This document shows, one piece after another, positions 26,437-34,676 of a stretch of 64,000 nt of DNA. The notes beneath the pieces were generated by a model. It was not told where the DNA came from. It searched no databases and worked only from the letters and a program-made list of their open reading frames with translations. Each line of letters opens with the position of its first letter. Position 1 is the stretch's first letter. The stretch spans positions 108,370 through 172,369 of the forward strand of contig NZ_JXLE01000005.1 in assembly GCF_001886265.1 (NCBI RefSeq), read 5' to 3'. This DNA comes from Enterococcus thailandicus. GTDB taxonomy: Bacteria; Bacillota; Bacilli; Lactobacillales; Enterococcaceae. The position numbers were made by a program, and so were the translations under genes.

Positions 26437-27378
26437 ATGAATATGGCAGAAGTAGTTAAAGTTAGCCAACTGGTTGAAAAATTATCTTTAGAAATCGTGA
26501 CCGGCGATGAAAAAAGTTTAGAACGTGTCATAGTCACAGGTGACATTTCACGTCCAGGCTTAGAACTGACTGGTTATTTTAGTTATTATTCACATGATCG
26601 GCTTCAATTATTTGGAAGCAAAGAAATTAGTTTTGCAGAGCGCATGATTCCAGAGGAACGTTTGATGATTATGCGACGTTTATGCAGCGAAGATATGCCC
26701 GCGTTTATTATCTCCAGAGGTTTATCTGCACCAGAAGAAATGATTCAGGCTGCAAATGAACATGGGATGGCTGTCTTGCGCTCACCAATTTCAACATCAC
26801 GTTTGTTAGGAGAACTTTCTAGCTATTTAGACGGACGATTGGCACCACGAACAAGTGTCCACGGTGTTTTAGTTGATGTCTATGGACTAGGTGTCTTGAT
26901 CCAAGGAGATAGCGGAATTGGTAAGAGTGAAACAGCATTAGAATTGATCAAGCGTGGTCACCGTTTGATTGCAGATGACCGAGTGGATGTTTATCAACAA
27001 GATGAATTAACCGTGATTGGTGAGCCGCCAAAAATCTTGGAGCATTTGATTGAGATTCGTGGAATTGGCATCATCGATGTCATGAACTTATTTGGTGCAA
27101 GTGCGGTACGTGGTTCGATGCAAGTCCAACTGGCTGTCTATTTAGAAGCTTGGGCGAAAGATAAGAAATATGATCGATTAGGCTCAGAGGATACGTCGGT
27201 TGAAATTGCAGAAGTCGGCATCCCACAAATCAAAATTCCAGTTAAGACTGGACGAAATGTGGCTATCATCATTGAAGTTGCTGCGATGAACTTCCGTGCG
27301 AAAACAATGGGATTCGACGCAACAAAAACATTTGAAGAACGATTAAGTCGTTTAATCGAAGAAAATTCAGGAAATTAA
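26437..27378 (+). CDS. hprK: HPr kinase/phosphorylase
   Basis: A 313-aa bifunctional enzyme that phosphorylates HPr on Ser46 with ATP or pyrophosphate, and reverses it by phosphorolysis, setting carbon catabolite control with CcpA. The N-terminal domain spans about 1-130; the catalytic domain has the VHG histidine near 142, Walker [10 protein letters not shown] near 158-166 and the HprK signature [15 protein letters not shown]. Start ATG 26437 follows GAGG at short distance; ATG 26443 is possible. First of hprK-lgt-gpsA-galU, the usual order in lactic acid bacteria. Its partner regulator CcpA is encoded 6 kb downstream. Confidence 0.97.
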   Translation: MNMAEVVKVSQLVEKLSLEIVTGDEKSLERVIVTGDISRPGLELTGYFSYYSHDRLQLFGSKEISFAERMIPEERLMIMRRLCSEDMPAFIISRGLSAPEEMIQAANEHGMAVLRSPISTSRLLGELSSYLDGRLAPRTSVHGVLVDVYGLGVLIQGDSGIGKSETALELIKRGHRLIADDRVDVYQQDELTVIGEPPKILEHLIEIRGIGIIDVMNLFGASAVRGSMQVQLAVYLEAWAKDKKYDRLGSEDTSVEIAEVGIPQIKIPVKTGRNVAIIIEVAAMNFRAKTMGFDATKTFEERLSRLIEENSGN

Positions 27379-27396
27379 TAAATAAGGAGTGACAAA

Positions 27397-28230
27397 ATGC
27401 TCGCACAAATCAATCGAGTAGCGTTTGAGCTTGCCGGAATCCCTATTTATTGGTATGCATTGATCATTGTTTCAGGGATCATTATTGCCATGTGGCTAAG
27501 CACTAGAGAAGCAGTCAGAGTCGGTATGAAAGCAGATGACGTGACGGATTTTATGCTATGGGGATTACCGCTTTCAATCATCGGTGCTCGTTTATATTAT
27601 ATTCTTTTTGATTTACCTCAATATATTGCAGACCCAATCCAGATTTTTAATATTCGCTCAGGTGGGTTAGCTATTTATGGTGGATTGATTGCTGGTGGAC
27701 TTACGATGTATTTCTTTACCAAGTATCACTTTATCTCACCGTGGACTTTTCTTGACATTGCAGCGCCTAGCGTGTTGCTTGCACAAGCCATTGGTCGTTG
27801 GGGAAACTTTATGAATCATGAGGCTTTTGGGCCGGAAACAACTCGTAGCTTTTTAGAAAGTCTACATTTACCACAGTTTATTATTGAAAATATGTACATT
27901 GATGGCGCGTTTCGCCAGCCGACTTTTCTCTACGAATCAGTATGGAGTTTGCTTGGTGTCATCTTATTATTGGTGTTGAGAAAACGACCACATTTGCTTA
28001 AAAAAGGAGAAGTTTTTCTTTTATATCTTATCTGGTATAGTTTCGGACGTTTCTTTATCGAAGGGCTTCGAACAGATAGCTTATACTTCCTAAATATCAT
28101 TCGCATTTCTCAGTTACTCTCAGCAGTACTATTTATTGGAACCATCGTCGTATTCATTTTACGTCGTAAAAAAGATAAAAATTTAACAGATTATGATCGA
28201 AGTTTTGGTGATAATCAATCAATTATTTAA
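27397..28230 (+). CDS. lgt: Prolipoprotein diacylglyceryl transferase
   Basis: A 277-aa integral membrane enzyme with about seven membrane segments that transfers diacylglycerol from phosphatidylglycerol to the lipobox cysteine of prolipoproteins, such as PstS in this window. Family motifs: the YGGLIAG region, and the signature GRWGNFMNHEAFG with the essential Arg and Asn; an RQPTFLYES segment and the FGRFFIEGLRTDSL motif follow. Ribosome site AAGGAG. Second gene of the hprK operon. Confidence 0.97.
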   Translation: MLAQINRVAFELAGIPIYWYALIIVSGIIIAMWLSTREAVRVGMKADDVTDFMLWGLPLSIIGARLYYILFDLPQYIADPIQIFNIRSGGLAIYGGLIAGGLTMYFFTKYHFISPWTFLDIAAPSVLLAQAIGRWGNFMNHEAFGPETTRSFLESLHLPQFIIENMYIDGAFRQPTFLYESVWSLLGVILLLVLRKRPHLLKKGEVFLLYLIWYSFGRFFIEGLRTDSLYFLNIIRISQLLSAVLFIGTIVVFILRRKKDKNLTDYDRSFGDNQSII

Positions 28231-28269
28231 TGATCAAGCAAACAATGTTCCGTGCAAAGGAGTGGTTAA

Positions 28270-29301
28270 ATGCAACAAAAAATCGCAGTGTTAGGTCCTG
28301 GTTCATGGGGGACGGCACTAGCCCAAGTGCTTGCAGAAAATGGTCATGATGTAAGAATCTGGGGACACCGAGCAGAACAAGTAGCTGAAATCAACACAAA
28401 GCATACGAATCAACGATATTTACCAGAACTGAAATTAGCAACAGCTATTCGGGCGTTTACCGAAATGGCAGAAGCCTTAGCTGACGTAGACGCTATTTTA
28501 TTCGTGGTGCCAACGAAAGCGATTCGTTCTGTAGCGCAAGAAGTTGTGATGAAAATGACGCCGAATACGAAACCTGTCATCATTCATGCCAGCAAAGGAT
28601 TGGAACAAAAGACACATAAGCGTATTTCAGAAATCTTATTAGAAGAAATTCCAGTGGAACAAAGAAAAGCAGTCGTTGTCTTATCTGGTCCAAGTCATGC
28701 TGAAGAAGTAGCCAACCATGATATTACGACAGTTACAGCAGCAAGTACGAATACAGAAGCTGCAAAATATGTCCAACGATTATTTATGAATGACTATTTC
28801 CGAATTTACACCAACCCTGACGTCATTGGAGTTGAGATGGGGGCAGCGTTAAAAAACATTATTGCAATCGGCACAGGAGCAATTCATGGGCTAGGCTTTG
28901 GTGATAATGCAAAAGCTGCAATCATGACAAGAGGATTAGCTGAAATCAGTCGCTTAGGTGTTGCAATGGGTGCTAACCCTTTAACTTTCATTGGGTTAAG
29001 TGGTGTTGGTGATTTGATTGTCACAGGGACTAGTGTTCATTCTCGTAACTGGCGTGCCGGCAATTTATTAGGGCAAGGTCAAAAATTACCCGAAGTATTA
29101 GAAAACATGGGAATGGTAGTCGAAGGCGTTAATACGACGCAAGCAGCTATGGAATTGGCCAATAGTATGGGTGTGGAAATGCCAATAACACAAACGATTT
29201 ATGAAGTCCTTTATGAGGGAAAAGACATCAAAAAAGCAGCAAAAGAAATTATGTTACGTGATGGAAAAGTTGAAAATGAATTTTCATTAACTATTTTTTA
29301 A
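28270..29301 (+). CDS. gpsA: NAD(P)-dependent glycerol-3-phosphate dehydrogenase
   Basis: A 343-aa cytoplasmic enzyme that makes sn-glycerol-3-phosphate from dihydroxyacetone phosphate for phospholipid and teichoic-acid synthesis. It has the N-terminal Rossmann motif [10 protein letters not shown], the central family motif ([18 protein letters not shown] with the active-site Lys) and [11 protein letters not shown] in the C-terminal helical domain. Ribosome site AAAGGAG. Third gene of the operon; it supports the lipid supply for neighbours such as lgt and cls. Confidence 0.97.
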   Translation: MQQKIAVLGPGSWGTALAQVLAENGHDVRIWGHRAEQVAEINTKHTNQRYLPELKLATAIRAFTEMAEALADVDAILFVVPTKAIRSVAQEVVMKMTPNTKPVIIHASKGLEQKTHKRISEILLEEIPVEQRKAVVVLSGPSHAEEVANHDITTVTAASTNTEAAKYVQRLFMNDYFRIYTNPDVIGVEMGAALKNIIAIGTGAIHGLGFGDNAKAAIMTRGLAEISRLGVAMGANPLTFIGLSGVGDLIVTGTSVHSRNWRAGNLLGQGQKLPEVLENMGMVVEGVNTTQAAMELANSMGVEMPITQTIYEVLYEGKDIKKAAKEIMLRDGKVENEFSLTIF

Positions 29302-29315
29302 AGGAGTCGTCAATC

Positions 29316-30230
29316 ATGAAAGTAAAAAAAGCAGTTATTCCAGCAGCAGGATTAGGAACAAGATTTTTACCGGCTACGAAAGCAATGGCAAAAGAAATGT
29401 TACCAATCGTGGATAAACCAACGATTCAATTTATTGTCGAAGAGGCATTGAAATCTGGAATTGAAGATATTTTGATTGTTACTGGAAAAGCTAAACGTCC
29501 AATCGAAGATCATTTTGATGCCAATATTGAACTAGAAACAAATCTTCGTGAAAAAGGGAAAAATGATTTATTGAAATTGGTTGAAGAAACAACAGATGTC
29601 AATCTACATTTTATCCGACAATCTCATCCTAAAGGGTTAGGACATGCTGTTTTGCAAGCAAAAGCTTTTATTGGGAACGAACCATTTGTTGTAATGCTTG
29701 GTGACGACATCATGGAGGACGACATTCCATTAACACAACAACTAATCAATGACTACGAAGAAACCCATGCTTCAACCATTGCTGTAATGGAAGTCCCACA
29801 TGAAGAAACATCAAAATACGGTATTATCAATCCTGGTGGCGAGCTAGAAAAAGGTCTTTACAATGTGAAAAATTTTGTAGAAAAACCAGATCCAAGCAAA
29901 GCACCAAGTGATTTAGCAATCATTGGTCGTTACTTATTGACTCCAGAAATTTTTGAAGTGCTAGAAAACCAAGAACCTGGTGCGGGAAATGAAATCCAAT
30001 TAACGGATGCAATTGACACGCTGAATAAAACGCAACGTGTCTTCGCTCGTCAGTTTACTGGTCAACGTTTTGATGTAGGAGACAAATTTGGGTTTATGAA
30101 AACAAGTATTGAATATGGATTAAAACATCCAGAAGTCGGTGCACCATTAAAAGAATATATTATTGAGTTGAGCAAAACATTAGCAACTCCAGCAAAAGAA
30201 ACAAAAAAAGTTGAATCAAAAGAAAAATAA
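29316..30230 (+). CDS. galU: UTP-glucose-1-phosphate uridylyltransferase
   Basis: A 304-aa nucleotidyltransferase that makes UDP-glucose from glucose-1-phosphate, for glycolipid, teichoic acid and polysaccharide synthesis. N-terminal motif [16 protein letters not shown] binds the nucleotide; VEKP and the [10 protein letters not shown] segment are typical. It works directly after phosphoglucomutase (pgcA at 50656). Last gene of the hprK-lgt-gpsA-galU set, with its own terminator. Called gtaB in Bacillus. Confidence 0.97.
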   Translation: MKVKKAVIPAAGLGTRFLPATKAMAKEMLPIVDKPTIQFIVEEALKSGIEDILIVTGKAKRPIEDHFDANIELETNLREKGKNDLLKLVEETTDVNLHFIRQSHPKGLGHAVLQAKAFIGNEPFVVMLGDDIMEDDIPLTQQLINDYEETHASTIAVMEVPHEETSKYGIINPGGELEKGLYNVKNFVEKPDPSKAPSDLAIIGRYLLTPEIFEVLENQEPGAGNEIQLTDAIDTLNKTQRVFARQFTGQRFDVGDKFGFMKTSIEYGLKHPEVGAPLKEYIIELSKTLATPAKETKKVESKEK

Positions 30231-30250
30231 GTTACTTTTGCGTAAGTAAG

Positions 30251-30300
30251 AAAAAGCTTCAACTACTCATAGTTTACTGGTAGTTGAGGCTTTCTTTTTT
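30251..30300 (+). terminator. Terminator after galU
   Basis: AAAGCTTCAACTAC pairs with GTAGTTGAGGCTTT, followed by a T-rich stretch to 30300. Confidence 0.9.
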
Positions 30301-30329
30301 GATAAAAGTAAGAATCGGTAGTATTTTAT

Positions 30330-30358
30330 TTGTCTAAAAAAAACGTAAATGCTATTCT
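30330..30358 (+). promoter_or_regulatory. Promoter of the DUF948-YtxH pair
   Basis: -35 TTGTCT (30330-30335), 17-bp spacer, extended -10 TGCTATTCT (TATTCT at 30353-30358). The in-frame TTG at 30330 belongs to this -35 box, so it is not the start codon. Confidence 0.6.
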
Positions 30359-30389
30359 TAAGAGGAGAGGCAAGGGAAGGAGATTGATT

Positions 30390-30830
30390 ATGACAGGCGG
30401 AGAAATCGCAGGATTGATTGCAGCAATAGCTTTTGCAGTGTTAGTCGTGTTTTTAGTACGTATCTTGATGCAAGTATCAAAAACATTAGAAAAAGTTGAT
30501 AAGACTGTTGCAGAAGCGAATACAACGATTGCAGTTGTAACAAAGGATGTAGATATCCTTTCAAGACAAGTAGAGGGACTACTTGTGAAGAGTAATGATT
30601 TGCTTGAAGATGTCAATGGAAAAGTTGCAACGATTGATCCATTGTTTACAGCTGTAGCTGATTTAAGTGAAAGTGTTTCAGAATTGAATTCTTCAAGTAA
30701 AAATTTGGTAACAAAAGTTGGCGGCTTAGGAAAAACAACTGCGCAAGCGACAGTTGCTGGTAAAGTCGGTGGAACAGCAATGAAATTTTTTAAAAATAAA
30801 AAACAGAATGAACAGACAGGAGGAAAATAA
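30390..30830 (+). CDS. DUF948-domain membrane protein
   Basis: A 146-aa protein with one N-terminal membrane segment (about 5-28, GGEIAGLIAAIAFAVLVVFLVRIL) and a helical, coiled-coil region (DUF948) with heptad-like repeats, then a basic tail. Resembles YtxG of Bacillus, a general-stress-related protein of unknown function. Start ATG 30390 is chosen for the strong GGAAGGAG just before it. The next gene begins two bases after its stop and encodes a YtxH protein, the usual partner of YtxG. Confidence 0.85.
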   Translation: MTGGEIAGLIAAIAFAVLVVFLVRILMQVSKTLEKVDKTVAEANTTIAVVTKDVDILSRQVEGLLVKSNDLLEDVNGKVATIDPLFTAVADLSESVSELNSSSKNLVTKVGGLGKTTAQATVAGKVGGTAMKFFKNKKQNEQTGGK

Positions 30831-30832
30831 AT

Positions 30833-31414
30833 ATGGCTAAAAAAGGTGGATTTCTATTAGGTGCAGTGATTGGTGGAACAGCAGCGGCAGTTGCAGCATT
30901 ATTGTTAGCACCAAAATCAGGAAAAGAGTTACGCGATGACTTAGCAGCACAAGCAGATGATCTATTAGACGCAGCTTCAGATTATACTGACCTTGCAAAA
31001 GAAAAATCTGCAGAGCTAACGGATATTGCAAAAGAAAAGGCTGCTGATCTTTCACAACAAGCTGGTGAGTTAGCCGGCAACATCAAAAACAAAGTTGACC
31101 AAACTGCGGAGCAAGCAAGCGATGAATCAGATGATATTTTATTGAATCTGAAAGAACAATCAGCAGATTTATCTGATCGTTTTAAAAAATCAGCAGATGA
31201 ATTAAAAGCACAAACTGCAGATTTAGGTAGTCTTGCAAAAGACACAACAGCAGATATTGCAGAAGATGTGAAGGATTCTGCAGTGCAAGCAAAGGAAACA
31301 GTGAAAGATGGTGTTGCAGAAGCAAAACCTGTCGTTGAAGATACAAAAGATTTAGCAGACATGGCAAAAGAAGATGTGAAAGATGCTGCTAAAAAAGTTG
31401 TAGAAGAAAAGTAA
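30833..31414 (+). CDS. YtxH-domain protein with LEA-like repeats
   Basis: A 193-aa protein. Residues 1-35 are a glycine- and alanine-rich membrane segment with the YtxH signature (GGFLLGAVIGGTAAAVAALLLAPKSGKELR). The rest is a long, highly charged amphipathic helix of loose 11-residue repeats such as AKEKAADLSQQ and AKEDVKDAAKK, rich in Ala, Lys, Asp and Glu and lacking Cys or Trp. This resembles late-embryogenesis-abundant (LEA) or apolipoprotein-type helices, which protect membranes under stress. Forms an operon with the DUF948 gene. The exact role is unknown. Confidence 0.85.
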   Translation: MAKKGGFLLGAVIGGTAAAVAALLLAPKSGKELRDDLAAQADDLLDAASDYTDLAKEKSAELTDIAKEKAADLSQQAGELAGNIKNKVDQTAEQASDESDDILLNLKEQSADLSDRFKKSADELKAQTADLGSLAKDTTADIAEDVKDSAVQAKETVKDGVAEAKPVVEDTKDLADMAKEDVKDAAKKVVEEK

Positions 31415-31425
31415 GCTACACTGAT

Positions 31426-31464
31426 AAAAAGACGGATCGGAAATTATTCCGACCCGTCTTTTTT
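31426..31464. terminator. Bidirectional terminator after the YtxH gene
   Basis: AAAAAGACGGATCGGAA pairs with TTCCGACCCGTCTTTTT with one mismatch. It also works on the minus strand, where it can end transcripts that leave pepQ and cross the R2 repeats. Confidence 0.93.
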
Positions 31465-31471
31465 GCTAGAT

Positions 31472-31883
31472 ATCGTGGTGTTCCCAAAGCAACTCCTCGA
31501 CATAGCTTACATTCACTTCAAAATATGGAAAGCTATTTTGTGTTTCTACTCGACATAGCTCACACTCACTTCAAAATATGAAATGCTATTTTGAGTGCCT
31601 ACTCGCTATCTTTTCGGAGCTAATCGCTTGGTGTCACAACCTTATCCACGGTGTTCAAGAAGTAACTCCTTCAAAATAAGCCTAAATTTCACAAAAATTT
31701 GAAAAGCAATTTCCGAAAATTTATTCTTATTTATTGAAGTTGGGCACTTCTTTTACAACCTCATACACGGTGTTCCCCAAGCAGCTTCTTCGACAATAAG
31801 TTCTCTTTTCTTAAAAATATGGGGAACTATTTTTAGAAAAGCATTCTTATTGCTTGAAGCTAATCGCTTGGTGCCACAACCTT
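31472..31883 (-). repeat. Cluster R2 of palindromic units (3 units, one with an internal duplication)
   Basis: Three head-to-tail units read on the minus strand: 31883-31762 (core AATAAG...CTTATTG with GCTT side), 31761-31644 (core AATAAG...CTTATTT) and 31643-31472 (core GATAGCGAG...). The last is about 172 bp because a 53-bp stretch is tandemly doubled (31496-31548 and 31549-31601). The array starts inside the pepQ stop codon and points in the direction of pepQ transcription. Apart from the terminator at 31426-31464 nothing else fills this 467-bp gap. Confidence 0.85.
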
Positions 31884-32985
31884 ATTCCAAAATCAACAAT
31901 TCTTTTGGTGTTGTTGTAAATGGCACACAACCATCTTTTGTCACATAAACACAATCTTCAATACGCACACCCACTTGTTCAGGAATGTAAATACCTGGTT
32001 CAAGAGAGAAACACATACCTTCCTCAATAACCAAATCATTTCCTTCGACTAAAGATGGGTACTCATGAACAGTTGTACCAATCCCATGTCCTAAACGATG
32101 ATTGAAGTATTCACCATAGCCATAGCTATCAATTACACCGCGTGCAATCTGATCTAATTCGCCAGCCGTAATTCCAGGACGAACAGCATCATGAGCTGCT
32201 AGTTGAGCTTCTAATGTAATATTGTAGATTTTTTCTTGGAATTCAGTTGGTTTTTTGTAAGCAATTGTTCGAGTTGCATCACTACAGTAACCGTCCCAAA
32301 CAACACCTAAATCAAATAGAACAAGTTCATTTGGTTTAACTTGTGTATTCCCTGGTGCACCATGAGGACTAGCCGCATTTTTTCCAGCTAAAACTAATGT
32401 ATCAAAAGACATTTGTGAAACACCTTGTTTTTTCAATTGGTACTCAATTTCGGCAATGATTGCTTGTTCTGTAATGCCTTCCTTTGCTGCTTTAAATCCA
32501 ATTTCAAAAGCAACATCTGCCCATTTTCCAGCTGCAATTAATTTATCTTTTTCTTCCACTGTTTTGATCAATTGTAAACGTTGAATAACCGGAGTCAAGT
32601 CAGTAAAGAAATCTGTTCCAGATAAAATATCCGACATATAATCAAAACGTTCAACAGTCAAAGCATTTTTTTCAATTCCAACATTGCCGGGTTGACCATA
32701 ACGCGTACGAATTTCTTTGCCAATGATTTCCCAAGGGTTTTCACTATCAAGGTAACCGCGAACATCAAAAGTCCAACCACTATTTTTGGCATCATCAACT
32801 TCTAAAGCTGGTGTGAATAAAAATGGGTCTTGTTCTAATGGAATAAATAACGCAAGCACACGTTCATGTGGATCACTTTCGTAACCTGAGAAATATGCGA
32901 TGTGTCCAGGGTCGCTGATATAAGCAAGCTCAACCTGATTATTTGCCATCCATTGACGCAATTCATTGATTTTTACATTGTTCAT
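31882..32985 (-). CDS. pepQ: Xaa-Pro dipeptidase PepQ
   Basis: A 367-aa M24 metallopeptidase (prolidase) that splits Xaa-Pro dipeptides. The N-terminal creatinase-like domain (about 1-125) precedes the pita-bread catalytic domain, where the two-metal ligands are visible: DLGVVWDGYCSDATRT (two Asp), the HRLGHGIG histidine, EPGIYIPE and GVRIEDCV (two Glu). It is divergent from ccpA, as in many lactobacilli and lactococci. The TAA stop is directly fused to the first repeat unit of cluster R2, so the repeat supplies its 3' untranslated region. Confidence 0.95.
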   Translation of the reverse strand: MNNVKINELRQWMANNQVELAYISDPGHIAYFSGYESDPHERVLALFIPLEQDPFLFTPALEVDDAKNSGWTFDVRGYLDSENPWEIIGKEIRTRYGQPGNVGIEKNALTVERFDYMSDILSGTDFFTDLTPVIQRLQLIKTVEEKDKLIAAGKWADVAFEIGFKAAKEGITEQAIIAEIEYQLKKQGVSQMSFDTLVLAGKNAASPHGAPGNTQVKPNELVLFDLGVVWDGYCSDATRTIAYKKPTEFQEKIYNITLEAQLAAHDAVRPGITAGELDQIARGVIDSYGYGEYFNHRLGHGIGTTVHEYPSLVEGNDLVIEEGMCFSLEPGIYIPEQVGVRIEDCVYVTKDGCVPFTTTPKELLILE

Positions 32986-33095
32986 TTAGCTTCCTTCTTT
33001 CTGATAATTCAAACTATTTATCATTGTAACATTAAATTTTTCGAAAGACCATTCCGATAAATTGAAAGAAAAACATAATTTTCATGAAAACACTG

Positions 33096-33133
33096 TTAAA
33101 ACGGTTGCAATCCATAAAATAATTTGATATTCT
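33096..33133 (+). promoter_or_regulatory. ccpA promoter with overlapping cre site
   Basis: TTAAAACGGTTGCA (33096-33109) matches the cre consensus at 13 of 14 positions and covers the -35 TTGCAA (33105-33110). A 17-bp spacer leads to an extended -10 TGATATTCT (TATTCT at 33128-33133). This suggests autorepression of ccpA, and perhaps control of divergent pepQ. Confidence 0.7.
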
Positions 33134-33195
33134 AATTTAGAAATGTAAGTCGTATTTTCAGAAAAAATCAGATAAATAAGAACGGGAGAACACAA

Positions 33196-34197
33196 ATGGA
33201 AAAACAAACAATTACTATCTACGATGTAGCTAGAGAAGCAAATGTGTCAATGGCAACTGTTTCACGCGTTGTGAACGGAAACCCAAATGTTAAACCTGCG
33301 ACACGAAAGAAAGTTTTGGAAGTAATCGATCGTCTTGATTATCGACCAAATGCTGTTGCGCGTGGATTAGCAAGCAAGAAAACTACTACTGTTGGTGTAA
33401 TCATTCCTGATGTCAGCAATATGTTTTTCGCTTCATTGGCTCGAGGAATCGATGATGTTGCGACAATGTACAAATACAATATTATTTTGGCTAACTCAGA
33501 TGGTAATGACCAAAAAGAAGTAAACGTACTAAACAACTTGTTAGCAAAACAAGTTGATGGTGTAATTTTTATGGGACATCATATTACTGATGAAATCCGT
33601 GGCGAATTTTCTCGCTCAAAAACACCAGTTGTTTTAGCGGGCTCAATTGACCCAGATGAACAAGTAGGTAGCGTAAACATTGATTATACTTCTGCAACAA
33701 AAGATGCAGTGAATCAATTAGCAAAAAACGGCAACGAAAAAATTGCGTTTGTTAGTGGTGCACTAATTGACCCAATCAATGGTCAAAACCGTTTGAAAGG
33801 TTATAAAGATGCATTGAAAGAAAATAACTTACCTTATAGTGAAGGTCTGATTTTTGAAGCAAGTTATAACTTCAAAGATGGCTTGTCATTAGTTGATCGT
33901 ATCCATAACAGTGGAGCAACTGCTGTATATGTTTCAGATGATGAACTAGCAATTGGTATCTTGGATGGCATGCTGGATAAAGGAATCAAAGTTCCTGAAG
34001 AATTTGAGATCATCACAAGCAACAACTCATTATTAACTGAAGTAGCTCGTCCTCGTTTGACAAGTATTACACAACCTTTATATGATATTGGTGCGGTTTC
34101 AATGCGTTTGTTGACAAAAATGATGAACAAAGAAGAAGTTGAAGAAAAAACAATTGTTTTACCTTATGGAATTGAAGAAAAAGGTTCAACAAAATAA
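33196..34197 (+). CDS. ccpA: Catabolite control protein A
   Basis: A 333-aa LacI-family regulator, master of carbon catabolite control; it binds cre sites when complexed with HPr phosphorylated on Ser46 by HprK, encoded at 26437. N-terminal helix-turn-helix TIYDVAREANVSMATVSRVVNG and hinge (about 1-58) lead to a periplasmic-binding-type core (60-333) with the conserved GVIIPDVSNMFF start. Length equals Bacillus CcpA. Monocistronic with an overlapping cre in its promoter. Three good cre sites in this window are likely targets. Confidence 0.97.
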   Translation: MEKQTITIYDVAREANVSMATVSRVVNGNPNVKPATRKKVLEVIDRLDYRPNAVARGLASKKTTTVGVIIPDVSNMFFASLARGIDDVATMYKYNIILANSDGNDQKEVNVLNNLLAKQVDGVIFMGHHITDEIRGEFSRSKTPVVLAGSIDPDEQVGSVNIDYTSATKDAVNQLAKNGNEKIAFVSGALIDPINGQNRLKGYKDALKENNLPYSEGLIFEASYNFKDGLSLVDRIHNSGATAVYVSDDELAIGILDGMLDKGIKVPEEFEIITSNNSLLTEVARPRLTSITQPLYDIGAVSMRLLTKMMNKEEVEEKTIVLPYGIEEKGSTK

Positions 34198-34207
34198 TTT
34201 TTGATTG

Positions 34208-34253
34208 AAAAAGTAGCCATGAGCAATCATTTTGATTGTTCGTGGCTTTTTTG
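34208..34253 (+). terminator. Terminator after ccpA
   Basis: AAAAGTAGCCATGAGCAATCA pairs with TGATTGTTCGTGGCTTTTTT with few mismatches, loop TTT. Confidence 0.92.
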
Positions 34254-34257
34254 ATAA

Positions 34258-34590
34258 AAGGTTGTGGCGCAAAACGCTTAACTCCGACAAGATAGCGAGC
34301 AAGTACTCAAAATAGTTTTACATATTTTGAAGTGAATGCAAGCTATATGGAGGAGTTGTTTTGGGAACACCGTGGATAAGGTTGTGGCGCCAAGCGTTTA
34401 GCTTCAAGCAATAAGAAGGCTTTTCTAAAAACAGTTCCCCATATTTTTAAGAAAAGAGAACTTATTGCCGAAGAAGTTGCTTTGGGAACACCGTGGATAA
34501 AGCTTGTAGCACAAAACACTGCACTCAAAAGATAGCGAACAAGCACTCAAAAAATAGTAAACAAACATAAAAAACACCCACTTTTGAGAG
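34258..34590 (+). repeat. Cluster R3 of palindromic units (2 complete, 1 truncated)
   Basis: Units at 34258-34377 (120 bp, core GATAGCGAGCA...TGCAAGCTAT) and 34378-34499 (122 bp, core CAATAAG...CTTATTG) follow head to tail. A third starts at 34500, keeps AGATAGCGA and then ends without its right arm. The tail 34540-34590 resembles the tail of the truncated unit in R1. The array begins four bases after the ccpA terminator and points with ccpA. Confidence 0.85.
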
Positions 34591-34636
34591 CACAGTAGTT
34601 AGGAATTAAAAATAAGGACCAAAAGAAAATAGAACC

Positions 34637-34676
34637 AAAAGAAAAGCCACAGCATATGCCGTGGCTTTTCTTTTAG
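34637..34676. terminator. Bidirectional terminator for the PBP gene
   Basis: AAAAGAAAAGCCACAGC pairs with GCCGTGGCTTTTCTTTT with one mismatch, A/T tracts on both sides. It overlaps the last codons of the convergent-facing PBP gene end at 34673. Confidence 0.9.

Noticed and set aside
30330..30389. TTG 30330 as the start of the DUF948 protein
   Set aside because: This TTG is part of a good -35 box; ATG 30390 has a strong ribosome site and begins the membrane segment.
34343..34546. Minus-strand open frame of 67 codons in cluster R3
   Set aside because: It is read through the palindromic repeat units. A similar frame recurs in R4 (38537-38749) only because the repeat recurs.
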